DNA from: Pyrus communis
Taxonomy: Eukaryota > Streptophyta > Magnoliopsida > Rosales > Rosaceae
Direction of reading: 5' to 3'
DNA length: 64,000 nucleotides
NCBI RefSeq assembly: GCF_963583255.1
Contig: NC_084806.1
Coordinates: 12,116,817 to 12,180,816, forward strand
In this document: one piece after another, positions 11,621-24,439 of the stretch
Numbering within the stretch: position 1 is the stretch's first letter
Layout: each line of letters opens with the position of its first letter
The notes under the pieces: model-generated
Told to the model about the DNA's origin: nothing
The model's input: the letters and a program-made list of their open reading frames with translations, nothing else
The model's database searches: none
Made by a program: the position numbers and the translations under genes

Positions 11621-12323
11621 ATAAAAAGGGTTTTTCCTTTTTAACGAAGGATTGTAATTAGTAGATGCATAGTTTAGAGTGGGTCGAACTCAAATTAATA
11701 AAATCTTCTTCAAAAAATGAACAAGAGTGAAATCGTATCGAGTGAATTGTTTGTTTACATATTGTATACAATTTTTGCTACAGAGGGTTCAAGTGGGTGT
11801 AAAGAAAAGTGTGTGCAATGGGGTTGCGTTTTGTTTTATAATTGAGGGTAGTAATAGTATTAACCTGCAAAGACAACAGAATGGGATATTCTTGTAGACA
11901 AAGCATTTTATCTCTTACTTCTAAAACCTAGGCGTGCAAAGCAATACTTGTTCTTTGTACATACTATTACCACATGCAACTGCTTATCTTTAGACTATCT
12001 CTAACCCTTAGGGATAAAGCTTAAAAATTTAAGACATAAAATTTTAAATTATAATCCAGAAACTGTTTTTCTCCTCTAATGGTTATGGCAAGCCGAGATT
12101 ATTATAATAATTTTAGCCTAATTTTTTTCTTTGAGTAATTTTTTTGAAAACAAAATTTAAGTAGATTATTCTAATTTATTTTTATGAACATTTTAACTTA
12201 AACATATTTAAATTTTGATAAGTAATTAAAAATCATACAAATACATAGGTATTTATAAAGTTTTAAGTGAAATTTGTTTTAATTAATTTTTCAATTTTTT
12301 TTAGTACATCAATATTTTTACAC
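11621..12323. other. Intergenic DNA, nothing recognised
   Basis: AT-rich sequence between the gypsy-derived array and the Harbinger element. No gene or structured repeat seen. Confidence 0.5.
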
Positions 12324-12855
12324 TAAGAGCAGTTCCAGCGTGGGAACCCTCCCCCCAGGCACTACACTATGCTATCCATCCAATGAACAATAACTGCCCT
12401 TAATGAACAGTAATCACATTTTGCATCTCCACCGTTGCACTTCAATAGCCCTGGCAATAGACAATAAAAAATTAGTATTTTTTTATTTATAAAATAATAC
12501 AAAATAATTTTATTTGTAAATTCGGATAAGATTTTTAATCGTTCTCGTTGCGCCACGTGTCATTATCCGAAAAGTTATAAAATAATACAAAATAATTTTA
12601 TTTGTAATTTAGGATAAGATTTTTAATCGTTCTCGTTGCGCCACTTGTCATAAAATCTGAAAAGACAATTATTGGTGATGGATTTCCGATAAGATTTTTA
12701 ATCGCACTCGTTGCGCCACGTGTCATTATTCGAAAATACAATTATTGGTGAAAGATTTCTGATAAGATTATTAACTAATTAAGTCGCGCTATGTGTCATA
12801 ATCTGTTTACAATCTTTAAGGATAGATTTCCATCAGATTTTTAACGAATGACGGC

Positions 12856-14119
12856 ATGCCACGTGGGAGAGATGACGAAGCAAGAATAGCAAGAGCCTCA
12901 CATTCCCGTCGAGTCATCCAAGTTGTGGGTCAGATTTGTAGGCCCAACCATTCCGGAAACCTTGATAGATGCAGGCAACGACGAGGTACGAAACTCTTGG
13001 ATAATTATTTTGTCCGTAATAGTGCATTCCCTGATACATACTTTAGACGTCGTTTTAGAATGGAACGATATTTGTTCAACAAAATTGTGATTGCTGTTTG
13101 CAACCATGATTCTTACTTTGTGGAAAAGAATGATGTTTTTGGTGCTATGGGTCTCTTTCCACAGCAAAAAAATTACTGCTGTCTTACGGATGCTTGCATA
13201 AGGAGCATTTGTAGATCAAGTGGATGAGATAACGAGGATGGGGAAATCAACCATTCTTGAGTCCCTGATGAGGTTTTGCGGAGCAATCAAATCTATCTAC
13301 ACCACAGAGTACCTCCGGAAACCTATTAACATGGACTTGCAAAGACTTCTGAAGAAGGGCGAGATGCAAGGTTTTCCTAGGATGATTGGAAGCATCGATT
13401 GTATGCACTAGACGTGGAAAAATTGTCCAAGTGCATGGCAAGGCGCTTATAGGGATAGAAAATGAGCAAAAAGTATCATTTTGGAGGCGGTGGCATCTTT
13501 TGATACATGGATTTGGCACGCCTTTTTCGGGGTTCTGGGAGCTCAAAATGACCTCAACGTCCTTGCCCAATCCCCAGTGTTCAACGATGTCCTGCAAGGA
13601 AAGGCACCAAAAGTCACGTATTGCGTCAACGGACATATGTATGACGGGCCATACTACCTAGCAAACGACATTTACCCAAGGTGGTCAACATTTGTCAAAA
13701 CAGTGCCACATCCGCGAAATGCAAAGGAAAAACACTTTGCAAGCTGTCAAGAGGTGTGCAGGAAGGATGTGAAGCGTTGTTTTGGTATCCTTTAAGCTCG
13801 CTGGGCGATCGTCAGAGGTGCTGCCAAATTGTTTGATGTAGAGTCGCTTCGATCCATCATGATGACGTGCATCATTCTTCACAACATAATTGTGGAAGAT
13901 GAGTACGATTATGATGCCGTTGATGAATATGAGCCAGACACGATGAACAATTCAAGAACACGTATATATTGTGCTCATGACACCACCGAAGAACCCGTGC
14001 AACATGAGTCATTACAAAGGGATGGATGTTACAATGAATTGATCATTCAACGATATACTACACTTCAAAGGCCATATATGCACAATGCCCGACAAATTGA
14101 TTTGATAGAGCACCAGTGA
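12856..14119 (+). pseudogene. PIF/Harbinger DDE transposase (nuclease), broken
   Basis: This would be the endonuclease that cuts and rejoins transposon ends, working with the Myb-like partner in the same element. Recognisable segments include the N-terminal F-R-R-R-F-R-M-x-R-Y-L-F, the first-Asp block M-I-G-S-I-D-C-M-H, the second-Asp block A-Q-N-D-L-N-V-L, and the C-terminal C-F-G-I-L / A-R-W-A-I-V-R-G-A with T-C-I-I-L-H-N-I-I-V-E-D. A frameshift lies in the A run at 13166-13172. In the following frame there are four premature stops (13199, 13409, 13463, 13793) before the natural end at 14119. Family length is about 400 residues and most of it can be followed. The true start is uncertain; 12856 is the first ATG of the open N-terminal part. 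Confidence 0.9.
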
Positions 14120-14433
14120 AAATTGAAACAAGCTCAAGATACTTAAGTTCATTTAGTGTGTTTGTTTTTTTTGTGTGTGTTTATTTAATTTTATTTGGTG
14201 TGTTTCTTTTAGTTCATTTAGTGAGTTTTTGTTATTTGGTATGTTTATATAATTTTATTTGGAGTGTTTAAATGCCTTTTGAATAAAGATTCTCTTAGTA
14301 TAAATAAATTACCAAATTAAATAAAGTACCAAAATCAATAAATTGGAAACAACATAAATTACTCTATTCAATAAATAAGAAATTACAACCCAAAGTGATT
14401 GGAAAATTATGGGCTCCGATTACAAAAAGTACT

Positions 14434-15447
14434 CTATTCATCATCACTTAACCAATTTGTGGTGCTAGGATGATCTTCTCTTGTCGTGCTAGGACCATTT
14501 ACTCTTGCTCTCGTTTCTCTTGCATGCCTCATTCGCACCACATCCGCTTTCTCCGACTTCCAAAAATATTTAGAATTTGGAGACTTCCCTTCTAAAGGCG
14601 TGTTCATAATGTCACGATCTCGTTGAGCCATTCTTTCTTCTCTAACTTGTTCCCTTTCTTGCCTAAGTAGCTCTCTTTCTCTCTCATTAGCTTGAAATGC
14701 TCTCTCAACAGCTACATCATTTGCCTCCTCTCTAGCCTTATCAACCTCAAATTTCGCCATTTCCCGCGCCAAAGTCATTTCACCTTAGCGAGCAAGTTGT
14801 TCCATATACTTTGCATAATCATTCTTCGAAACACTCCCTTTTCTCTTTGAAGCCTTCAACCGGTGTGTTTCGGGCACTTATTCTGCTTCATCTTCATGAA
14901 CACGTGAGCCATGATCAGGTGTAGAGTGTAGAAGAGTGCTGTTCATGAAAACTTCTAGACTGACATGCACAACTTTGAATTTAGGACAATCTTTGACAAT
15001 ATTCCAACATTCCCACCGGTTGAATGATTTATTTTTGGTTTTGGTTTTGGCACCATACCAAGCTTGTGCTTGAAGTTGCTACACAATGCGGGATAAGAAA
15101 TAATTATAATGAAAGTAGGTAACAAATAAATAATACAAACAAATAAATAAATAATATATTGTTACCTGATCCGCGTAATTTTCCCCACTTCGAATATTAT
15201 TACTGGCTTGTGCCAAGTCGTCTCTCCACGTACTAAATGATTGGCTAAGTAATTTCCAACGACTGGACATCGATTCTTTAGTTCTTTTCCCACCCATTTT
15301 CTCAAGATAATTGGTATGAATTAGACTCCACATTTCTCGCAACTACATCTCATTCCTCGTAAGTGAACTATGAGTAACTTCAACCCAGTTAATACACAAC
15401 GCAATATCTTCAAGAAGCGTCAAATTCATACCTGCATCAGTAGTCAT
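14434..15447 (-). pseudogene. Harbinger Myb/SANT-like DNA-binding protein, broken
   Basis: This is the second Harbinger gene, whose product binds the transposon ends and brings the nuclease to them. From an ATG at 15447, exon 1 reads through a SANT/trihelix-like region (E-D-I-A-L-C-I-N-W-V-E-V, then M-W-S-L-I-H, T-K-E-S-M-S-S-R-W-K). A donor follows N-Y-A-D-Q at 15166. The acceptor is before 15078, and exon 2 continues through F-N-R-W-E-C-W-N-I-V-K into a long charged helix (E-R-E-R-E-L-L-R-Q-E-R-E-Q) of the NAM-associated C-terminal type. In-frame stops occur at 15343-15345, 14878-14880 and 14785-14787. The Cassandra insertion lies 55 bases upstream of the ATG. Confidence 0.8.
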
Positions 15448-15501
15448 TTTGTTGAAAAAAAATTGGATTGAAACTTTGAGAGAAAGATAGGAATGTGATT
15501 G

Positions 15502-16156
15502 TGTCACATCCCGGCCTGGGCCCCCACCACATCTCGGGTTCGACTCCACCGTAGCACGATATTGTTCGCTTTGGGCCCCTACCACACCCTCACTGTTTTG
15601 TTTTTGGGAACTCACACGAGAACTTCCCAGTGGGTCACCCATTCTAGGAATGCTCTCGCCCGAACTCGCTTAACTTCGGAGTTCCAATGGAACCCGAAGC
15701 CAGTGAGCTCCCAAAAAGCCTCGTGTTAGGTAGAGATGAGAATATACATATAAGGCTTACATGATCCACTCCCCTAGGCGATGTGGGATCTTACAATCCC
15801 CCCTTAGGGGCCCGATGTCCTCGTCGGCACACCACGGCCAGGGTTTGGCTCTAATACCAAATTGTCACATCCCGGCTCGGGCCCCTACCACATCACGGGC
15901 TCGACTCCACCGTAGCACGATATTATCCACTTTCGGCCCTTACCACACCTTCACGGTTTTGTTTCTGGGAACTCACACGAGAACTTCACAGTGGGTCACC
16001 CATCCTGGGAATGCTTTCGCCTGAACTCGCTTAACTTTGGAGTTCCGATGGAACCCAAAGCTAATGAGCTCCCAAAAGGCTTCCTGCTAGGTAGATATGG
16101 GAATATACATATAAGGCTTACATGATCCACTCCTATGGGCGATGTGAGATCTTACA
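15502..16156 (-). mobile_element. Cassandra TRIM retrotransposon inside Harbinger
   Basis: Two 294-bp LTRs (15502-15795 and 15863-16156) flank a 67-bp interior. On the minus strand the interior starts with the primer-binding site TGGTATTAGAGCC (15847-15859), close to the initiator-Met tRNA complement TGGTATCAGAGCC, and ends with a G-rich polypurine tract. Each LTR carries a 5S rRNA-like segment (GAAGTTAAGCGAGTTCGGGC, then TGGGTGACCCACTGGGAAGT), the defining feature of Cassandra. Flanking pentamers are GATTG (15497-15501) and GGTTG (16157-16161), a target duplication with one change. There is no coding capacity, so it moves only with enzymes from other elements. Confidence 0.92.
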
Positions 16157-16883
16157 GGTTGAAAGTAGTTGAGAAAATATGAAATTAAGGTGTAAGGTAG
16201 ATGATAATGAGAAGGTATTTATAGAAAAGTAAAAACAATTTTTTAAAAAAAATTTCAAATTTTTTTTTTCAGATTTTTATTCATTTTTTTACAATTTTTT
16301 TAAATTTTTTTGTTCAACTAATTAATCTCTGCCGTTGGATTTAAAAAAAATTGAATTCCAACACTCCAAATTGTGTCACGTGGCACAACGGTAACATTTC
16401 TGAATTTTAAAACTATTTTTTTTTATAAAGGAGAATAATATCAACCGTTGATCTTAGATCCAACGGTTGATATTAAATAAGATTTTTTTTATTTTTTTTA
16501 CCGTTGAAAATCGGACCGTCCACATTATATAGTCGTTGATATCCAACGGACCATGGGAAGCCACGTGACTTCTCAACGGTAACTTTTAGAAACTGAGCCG
16601 CGGGCCCCAGGCGCTGAAACCGTGTCGGGTGATGAGCCCCCACACGCAGGTGAGGTGCACACGTCTAACAGAAAAAAAAAACAAAAACTTGGGTTGACGC
16701 CTAGATGTTGTCAGCCCTGCGTCAGATCCATTTCGGGCTCGCGGGCTAGCAATTCTTCACAGGCCTGGTGCTCGGGCCTCCACTGTCCATCGGGCTCCCC
16801 GCGTTGGAGCAATGAAGCCGGGCTCTCGAGCCTTTTTTCCTGGCCTGTTCCCCGAGCAAACTCCCACGGTGGAGTTGCTCTAA

Positions 16884-17107
16884 AGGGAGAGAGTTCGGCT
16901 AAATCACATAATGAGCAACCTAATTTGGTATTGACTTTTTTTAAAATTATTTTAGACGTTAGCTTTAATTTTGGGATGTCAAATCTTTTTTTCTTTTTTC
17001 TTTTCTCTTAAATTGGACTTGGGAAAGGGATCCTCTTCGGATCCCTTCCTCCTAATCTATCAAATCTGAAGATTCGAACCATTGAAATTTGATCAAACGA
17101 CTAAAGT

Positions 17108-17148
<41 letters not shown>

Positions 17149-18960
17149 AAGAAAGTTTGAAATATGAAAGTTTGGTAGGTCTAAAATTATTTGAGGAACA
17201 TGGGGGCGTGGGTTTGCTTAAAAAAACCCTATCTATTTTTGAAAGGAATCAACACGAACATCTTTTGAAGATTCGATTATCAGGTCCATTTAACGAATTC
17301 ATTGTGATTGGATATTGTGGTGCAAGAGCGACAAATGGTCAAATACAATCCATTGCTAACTGCTAAACGCCAACTTATTTGGTTTTTACATTTGGTTTAA
17401 AATTTTATTTTTTTAGTATTATTCATATTTAAGTACTCATGGGTGATTACTCAATGAGAAATTTTATTTGAACTTATATAATTTTTTTCTACATCCGATT
17501 TACTCTCTACACTCATATTATTTTTAATGAAAGAATTACTATCTCTTTAAACCCAATTTTATACCTAAATTACCCTCAAAAACCCAATTCAAAATGTAAA
17601 TTTATCTTTACACCCATTTAAAAAAAAAAAAAAAATCCCAATTGAATAATTTGGTGAAATTTCTACTTGTTTATGAATCTTCCATATACTTTCTTGATAT
17701 CCATGTCCCCGTGACTGTATTTGCATAAGCATAAAGTACATGCTTTCATATGTCTATACTTAAAACACCATAGAAAATAAACTAATAATAACTTTTCTTT
17801 TTATGCAGATATTGTGATATGCGGTAGTTAAGCGGGAATGCCAGGGATATCAACGAAGCTGCCATAGGTGTAGAGAAAGGTGATGGACAATTTGTGTGGC
17901 CAGTAGCAGTGGAGGATGAGCTTACCAAACTCTACCGTGGAGATGATGTGTTATACTTAGAGGTGACTTATCATCGGAAACACTGACCTCCTTCTCAAGC
18001 TGGGAAACCACTTCTTTTTTGTTGAAATATTCAACCAAGAAGAGAGTCTTAATTCCAAGGTGAGGCTTTGCCACCACCTGTATAGCAAAACCCAAACCCA
18101 TCTTCTCAACTTTCAGTGTTGATGGGTGTAAATTGAAACTCAAAAAATCATCTTCTCAACTCTATTAAAAAAAATAGAAATCAAACAAAGAAAAAAAAAA
18201 GCATTTCAACATGGATCAACGTAGGGCTTTAGCCAAAGTAGGATAAACATTACATGATGGTAATGTTTAATTTGGGTGTGGGTTTATTGATAAATTTCAC
18301 TTTATTATATTAATTTTATCTTGTACTTAATGGTAATCATGCAATAAGGTAAAAATGATAATTCACATTTAAAGTTTAAATTGGGTATAAAAAGCGATTA
18401 TATAGGTTCAAATAAAATTTCTCTTACTTTATGTCTTTGCTCTGTTTTTATCTAATAAAAAATGCCACGTATTCTTTATTTTTTAAAATCCAAACAAAAT
18501 TAAATAACATATTTATTATTTTAAAAACAATATAACACATGTTAAAATATTATTCAACAAATCAAAAAGAGATGAAAGCATTGAATCGAAGCAAATACAT
18601 TAACACATTGGTCTCGTGGTTGAAATACTACACCAAAAAGTTTAAAAGCTCCATTCGGGAGTCGGGACTTCACGCAATCTTCCGGGGTCGTATCTCCCCA
18701 TCTCTCTTCCCTCTCGCTCTATTTTTGGAGAAGGATCTGTCTTAGATCTGAAACTTTGATTCAACGGTCCGATCCAGTTTCAAAATTTCCCAGCACTTTT
18801 CGATTCACTCCAGTCTCCGATTGTCTTACGACCCTTTTTTTTTTTTTGTAAATTCAGAGAAGGAAGGAAGATTATCGCAAAGCGTACATGGAAATTTCAT
18901 ATTTTTATTTCCATATATAAAGGAGGGAGCTTTTGATTGGGGCAGTGGGAGCCTACTCCA
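16884..18960. other. Intergenic DNA upstream of the KMS1-like gene
   Basis: Contains a half copy of a GGAAAGGGATC-type MITE (17022-17108) ending in an (AT)16 microsatellite at 17111-17143. A 73-codon minus-strand frame at 17922-18143 (with S-F-N-L-H-P-S and L-V-E-Y-F-N-K-K-E-V-V) is not recognised. It has no splice or promoter context, so it is left uncalled. The 200 bases before 18961 are the likely promoter and leader of the next gene. CATATATAAAGG at about 18911 is too close to the ATG (about 50 bases) to be a convincing TATA box. Confidence 0.45.
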
Positions 18961-21900
18961 ATGGGGTACCGTAAACGATCAAATGCTTCTTCTTCTTCTT
19001 CGTCTTCTTCCTCTCACTCTCAGCACACGGACGCTTCGATCTCAGGCAAGTGATTCAATTTCTCTCTTTTCCTCATTCATTATTTTATTATGTTATTTTT
19101 CTGCAATTTCTGACCCTCCAAATCGAAAACCCAGAATTGGTTTTATGTTTGGAGTTCATGTTTATTAATTTATTGAGATTTCATTGATTTGAAACTTTGG
19201 ATTTGTTAGAAAGAAGTGGACTTTTAGGTTTTATTGGTGAGATTTGAATTAGGGTGATAATTGGACTATTAAGTGGATTGCTAATAGAAAGAAGTTGAAG
19301 TGTAACATTTGAGGCCAAAAGGGTCTTAAGAAAACAAGTCTAGGCGAAATAGGGTCTAAGATATGAAGATTGATCTCGAAAACTATCGGAATACTGGATT
19401 TGAAATAATTAGGAATCCTTTTGATGCTTATCCTGTGACTGCAATTCTATCTTTTTGCTACTTAATGGGCTTTATGAGTGTGTTTAGTTTAGTAGGATTA
19501 TGAGTAGAAGGATATTATACAAATGTTTTCTTTAGTTTAGATGATTGAAATTGTTTAGTACAGGTTTCCTGTGATATTCTAGTTAAAAAAATTTCCATCT
19601 TGAGGATATAGGCACCCAAGTATCCACCTCTGTGGTCGTTCAACTTGTACACTTGCAGTTGCAAATGTTACAGTAGCCATCTCTCTTTCTTGTAAATACT
19701 GTGACTTTCGTTTTTGTTGTGCATAAATTCATCTGTAAAAACTATTTTGCGCACCTCTTTTCTTCTATGTTAATGCATGGTCAACAAAGTTTCAATATCA
19801 GCTGAGATCAGTCGCAAGTTAGTAACTACGATTAGAAAGTAAATGAAGTCAATTATGGATCATCACTCTCTAAGGGAAGCTGCAGACCCGATCGGTCTTC
19901 AATATTTTTCACTGATTAAATTGCATAATGTTTCAGGGATCCATGAGAAGCATCAAGAGGAACTAGATAACTTGACACTAACATCTCAACCCTTGAGAAC
20001 ATTGAAGTTTTTCATTTTGGCTCTATTTCAGTATGTTAAGTGTTCAATATCATATTTGTTGGCAAGAGGTGGTTGGCTTGTGTTTTTGAGTACTATGGTA
20101 CTGTCTCTTGGGCTTCTTCTAATTACCATTGACGGTCCTCATGAAAAGGTATATTTCTTTGTAGATTATCTTAGTGATATCACATTTTGTCGCAATTTAT
20201 GTTCTTATGGATGAGTCGGAGGTTTTTCTCGCTGATATTTTGTTCATTATTTTAGGGGCTATTATATATGGTAGATAGGATGCTAACCTAGGGTTAACTA
20301 AACCCTTCTGCAGCTGCTTGTTAGGACTTAGGGTCATAACAAGTCACGACCTTTTCAGAGGGCTCCATGTTGATGCCTTTACATGAAGGATACTTATTCT
20401 TATGAACCAACTTCAAATCTCTACCTCCTTGATTTTTGTTAGCTGTATATTTTTTGGACAGGACTGTGCTGATACTTAGTATACTTTTTAAAAGATTTAT
20501 ATTTCAAGGCAGTGAACAATCTTCAACGCTTTTTGTGTGGTGCGGATGTTAATTTTTACACGTTATTTGTACCCTCCTGATGGTGAACCATGATATTACA
20601 TACCGTGTTTGAATTTATCTTATTTGTTTTGTTTTAATGCTTCTTGGGAATTATGAATACAAGTTGTTGCCATATTTCTGCAGCATCTTGAGGAACTCGT
20701 CAAATATTTTCAGTTCGGTTTATGGTGGGTGGCCCTTGGAGTTGCATCTTCAATTGGTCTTGGTAAGCAACATGACAAAATCCTTGTTCCTATATCAGAA
20801 TTTCTGATGGTGCAAGTAATTTAAACTCGGAAAGGGATGCTCCAATTGTCAATTGTCATACTGTTCATATTTGGAACAAGAAAGAGCATCTCTGATATTA
20901 TTTTTAACTACTTAGCCACATCTTTCCTGGTGTGCCTTGATCTGACCTACCTGATATCTGATATATGAAGACTTCTTCTGCTTATTTTTCCTTCAGGATC
21001 TGGTTTGCACACGTTTGTCCTATATCTGGGCCCTCATATAGCGTTCTTTACATTAAAGGCAATGCAGTGTGGTCGGGTTGATCTAAAAAGTGCTCACTAC
21101 GATACAATACAGCTAAAACAAGGCCCTTCGTGGCTTGGGAAGAACTGCTCTGACTTTGGACCCCCCTTGTTTACATCATTACATGGTTTGCGGGTTCCAC
21201 TTAGCAGCATATTACCACAGGTCCAGTTAGAGGCTGTTTTATGGGGTCTTGGGACTGCAATTGGGGAGCTTCCTCCATATTTTATCTCAAGAGCAGGTGA
21301 GCAGAACAAAGTTTAGCTTGATAAACCGTCATACAACTTATATTAGTATTTACCACCAAGGGCAGGTATGCAGAGCCATTAGCATACGAGCAAAATAGAT
21401 AGGGGGAGGGAGCACACTTTTCATCCAGTGATGTACGTTATTTATATATATATTTAGTTTTGATCTTCTTTTGGTTTATTGCTTCATGTAGCAAGTGTGT
21501 CTGGTAACGAAGTTGTCATGGAAGAATTGGATGCTCCCTCAGATGAAGGAACAGGATTCATAGCTACTCGTCTGAACCAAATCAAGCGCTGGCTTCTGTC
21601 ACACTCTCAGCAGTTGAACTTCTTTACAATCCTAGTACTTGCTTCGGTTAGTTTGAACATCTTTCTTCATTACTAGATTACCATTTTCAGAAAATATGAG
21701 ATTTAGTTTCATCTTAGTGACCTTTTATGCTTTGCCATGGGAAATCTATTATTTCCCCTTCATTACGGATAATTTTTATTCAATGTTACACAGATAAATA
21801 TGCTAACAGATAAATGAATTTTGGATTTCTATTACCACAGTAGTTCTATGAGTTAGAGTTAGTCTTTTAAATCCAACTTTTAAGCCTTGAGAACTCTTAA

Positions 21901-22755
21901 GTATGTGCACATTAAAGCTGGTGTTCATGTATGCTTGTACTGCCGGACTTCTTGTTTGATCTCAGAAAGCATCAGTTGTTAACTTGTTATGCTTATCTTA
22001 AAATTGTTTTCATTACTATTTTCATTGTAACCTGCCAGTTAACTGGGATATTTTCAGGTGCCGAATCCTCTTTTTGACCTGGCTGGCATTATGTGTGGAC
22101 AATTTGGTATTCCATTTTGGAAATTTTTCCTTGCAACAGTGATTGGAAAGGCAATTATTAAAACTCATCTACAGGTTTGTTAAGTTCCTTAAGTTCCTTT
22201 TGGTATGTTTTGGTTTCGGTTACACCAAATGTTTTTAGTTTTCACTTTTGTGATATATTTTGGCAACCAAATTGGCTTCTGATCAATGGCGTGGTTTGCA
22301 TATTTTCTATACATGCAGACAGTTTTCATCATCTCAGTTTGCAACAATCAACTTCTAAATTGGATAGAGAATGAATTGATTTGGGTTTTCAGTCTCATTC
22401 CTGGTTTTGCTGCTGTCCTTCCTAACCTCATTGCGAAAATCGATGCGGCAAAGGAAAAGTATCTCACAGCTTCTCCTTCGTCAAATATCAAGGTAACTCT
22501 ACTGATTATAATGCATCCTTGGACATTGGCTTTTAACTTGTGGATATTGATCTCAAGTCCGGGTTTATTTCAATTTTTCTAATTCAAAATCCTTGGCAGG
22601 TGAAAACGTGGGATTTCTCGTTTGCCTCAATTTGGAACAGTTTGGTGTGGCTTATGTTGTTGAACTTCTTTGTCAAGATTGTTACTGCAACCGCTCAGAG
22701 GTATCTGAAGAAACAGCAGGAAACGGAGCTTGCTTTGTTGTCAAAGAAGTCGTAG
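18961..22755 (+). CDS. KMS1: KMS1/KMS2-like vacuole membrane protein (VMP1 family)
   Basis: Homologue of Arabidopsis KILLING ME SLOWLY 1/2, plant members of the VMP1 family. These multi-pass ER/Golgi proteins are needed for endomembrane integrity and are linked to autophagy. Exons: 18961-19045, 19937-20148, 20684-20762, 20997-21296, 21492-21646, 22058-22174, 22319-22492, 22600-22755. Phases agree at every junction and give 425 residues, close to Arabidopsis KMS1. The N-terminus is Ser-rich. Next come the conserved [16 protein letters not shown] block and several hydrophobic segments. The VTT-type core follows with [21 protein letters not shown] and [16 protein letters not shown]. The tail is lysine-rich (Q-R-Y-L-K-K-Q-Q). 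Intron 1 starts with GC (CAG/GCAAGT); the nearby GT would shift the frame to a stop. The gene looks intact. Confidence 0.95.
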
Positions 22756-24439
22756 ACTACCAGTCACACATAATGTTCGGCCATGGCCTTTAAAATGGTG
22801 CCACAGCTGTTTTTTTCTCTCTTTTCTTTTCTCCTTTTCGGTTTCACAACTAGGAGTAATAGAAATTGCTAGATAAAGCTCTTTCGGAAGGCACCGTTGA
22901 TCTCTCCCCAAAATGTTCCGTGCATGTCCTTGTTAGAAGCTAGTATAGGATCACAAATATAATGGAGAACTGTAGAAGTTGCAGGTTTATGATGTGTGTG
23001 ACTTTTGGGGAGAGCATTATTTGGGGTGGGTTTTTTACCCTTTGTCAACTAAATGTTGAAATTAGAATCTTATTGTTCTTTGCAATGCAAGACAACGTTT
23101 GGAGGTTGTAGTACATTTCAGTGTTAATCTCTCTCTCTCAAATCATTCTTCAGTTAATACACAGCACATTGCTTATCATTGGACGTACTTTTTCCTAACT
23201 TTTGGGAAATATTTGGAAACTGTTATAATTTGGTTATTGTATATTTGACCAAGGATTTAACGGTTAAAGCCGTCAGAGTGAACGCATTTACCCATTCAAG
23301 TGATCTAACGCACCACAAACAAAACAAAATCCAAACTCCAGTGATCTAAACCGTCAGAGTGCATTAATAGTCAAGCTGCTCCAGCAACGTCATTTCTTTT
23401 CTAAGAAACACGTCTTGATCAACTTTTGGCGTTCAATCATCTTCTAAATACTCACGAACTAGAACAATGGGGAGCATATTGTGCGAGGAAAAATGTCGAC
23501 AAAAATGGGAGTTCACATGTTTTGCTGGGTTGTCATGACATGTCAAAATGATCCTTGAACACACTACAACATGTCGTTGATAAGGTTTCGCTTGTCGACA
23601 AGCAGCAAGGCTCGGACACCTTTTGACATGTCATAACAAAGTGCATGGGCTGTACTAGCCTCGCTTGTTGTTGACATAAAGCGAGGCTATATGTCAAAAT
23701 ACATAGCAAAGCTAAAGTCCCTACATGACTTGAAAAAAAATTGAATGCCTTTTCCATCTATTTGGCTTGCTAGCATAGCGATGTAGTCAGAACTTGTCTC
23801 CCTTACCAAGTGAAGAAGAATATTACTAACTCTAATAGGGAAGATTTCATTGATTAAATACAAATGATTACGTTCGCATATGCTACCGGAATGAATAACC
23901 ACTCTTTTGTTGCACTCACTTGGAGTAAACTGGAAAAATACATGCATGCCTTAAATTGCCTCAGAGGTGTAGGATATCATGAACAATACCTTCCACAGCC
24001 GTGTCTGTCGTCGTCCCCTTCCTCAGCATGTCAATAATCACCTTCGGGTTCGATTCTACGTCCCTTCCGTTCCAGACACATTGAAGGCGAAGCCCCTAAA
24101 GTGGAGTCTTATACCGGCCTATTTTAGTGTATCCAAAACACAAATGATTCATCTTACGTGTCCTAGGCACACGAATGATGTCACATACTTTCCTAACGAA
24201 TGCGTCTATATAATATTAAGAAACATAATGTATAAAATAAAATTTCCAAGTGGTAAATTATAAAACGCAGTCCAGTCAGCATCGTTATTGAGGTTTGTGT
24301 CCACGTTCCCAAGATCATGGTTTGATTCTCATCCAAGCCATATTCAAACCCTATCAAGTACTCTATGGAAGCAAAAGCAAGAAGTAGATTAATAATAAGT
24401 ACCTATTCCCATCGTCCACGATAGCCATATAAATATAGA
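22756..24439. other. 3' flank of the KMS1-like gene and intergenic DNA
   Basis: The first 350 bases are the probable 3' untranslated region; no canonical AATAAA is obvious near its end. Beyond 23200 the short open frames on both strands (such as 23979-24263) show no recognisable domain. No RNA gene or structured repeat seen. Confidence 0.5.

Larger units (their letters stand above)
12327..16880 (+). mobile_element. Complete PIF/Harbinger DNA transposon, degenerate
   Basis: The left end reads GAGCAGTTCCAGCGTGGGA (12327-12345). The right end, reverse-complemented, reads GAGCAACTCCACCGTGGGA (16862-16880), 16 of 19 identical. Both are flanked by TAA (12324-12326 and 16881-16883), the 3-bp target duplication typical of this superfamily. 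Inside are the two expected genes facing each other: a DDE nuclease (+) and a Myb/SANT-like DNA-binding protein (-). A Cassandra element (15502-16156) is inserted upstream of the second gene. Without it the transposon is about 3.9 kb. Both genes carry stops, so the element is not autonomous now. Confidence 0.9.

Noticed and set aside
15499..16024. Two similar plus-strand proteins
   Set aside because: Both are translations of the two Cassandra LTRs on the wrong strand.
17922..18143. Possible 73-residue gene on the minus strand
   Set aside because: Composition is protein-like, but I recognise no domain, splice site or promoter. Left uncalled pending a search.
18905..18925. TATA box of the KMS1-like gene
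   Set aside because: CATATATAAAGG is only about 50 bases from the ATG, leaving almost no leader; the real start site is probably further upstream.
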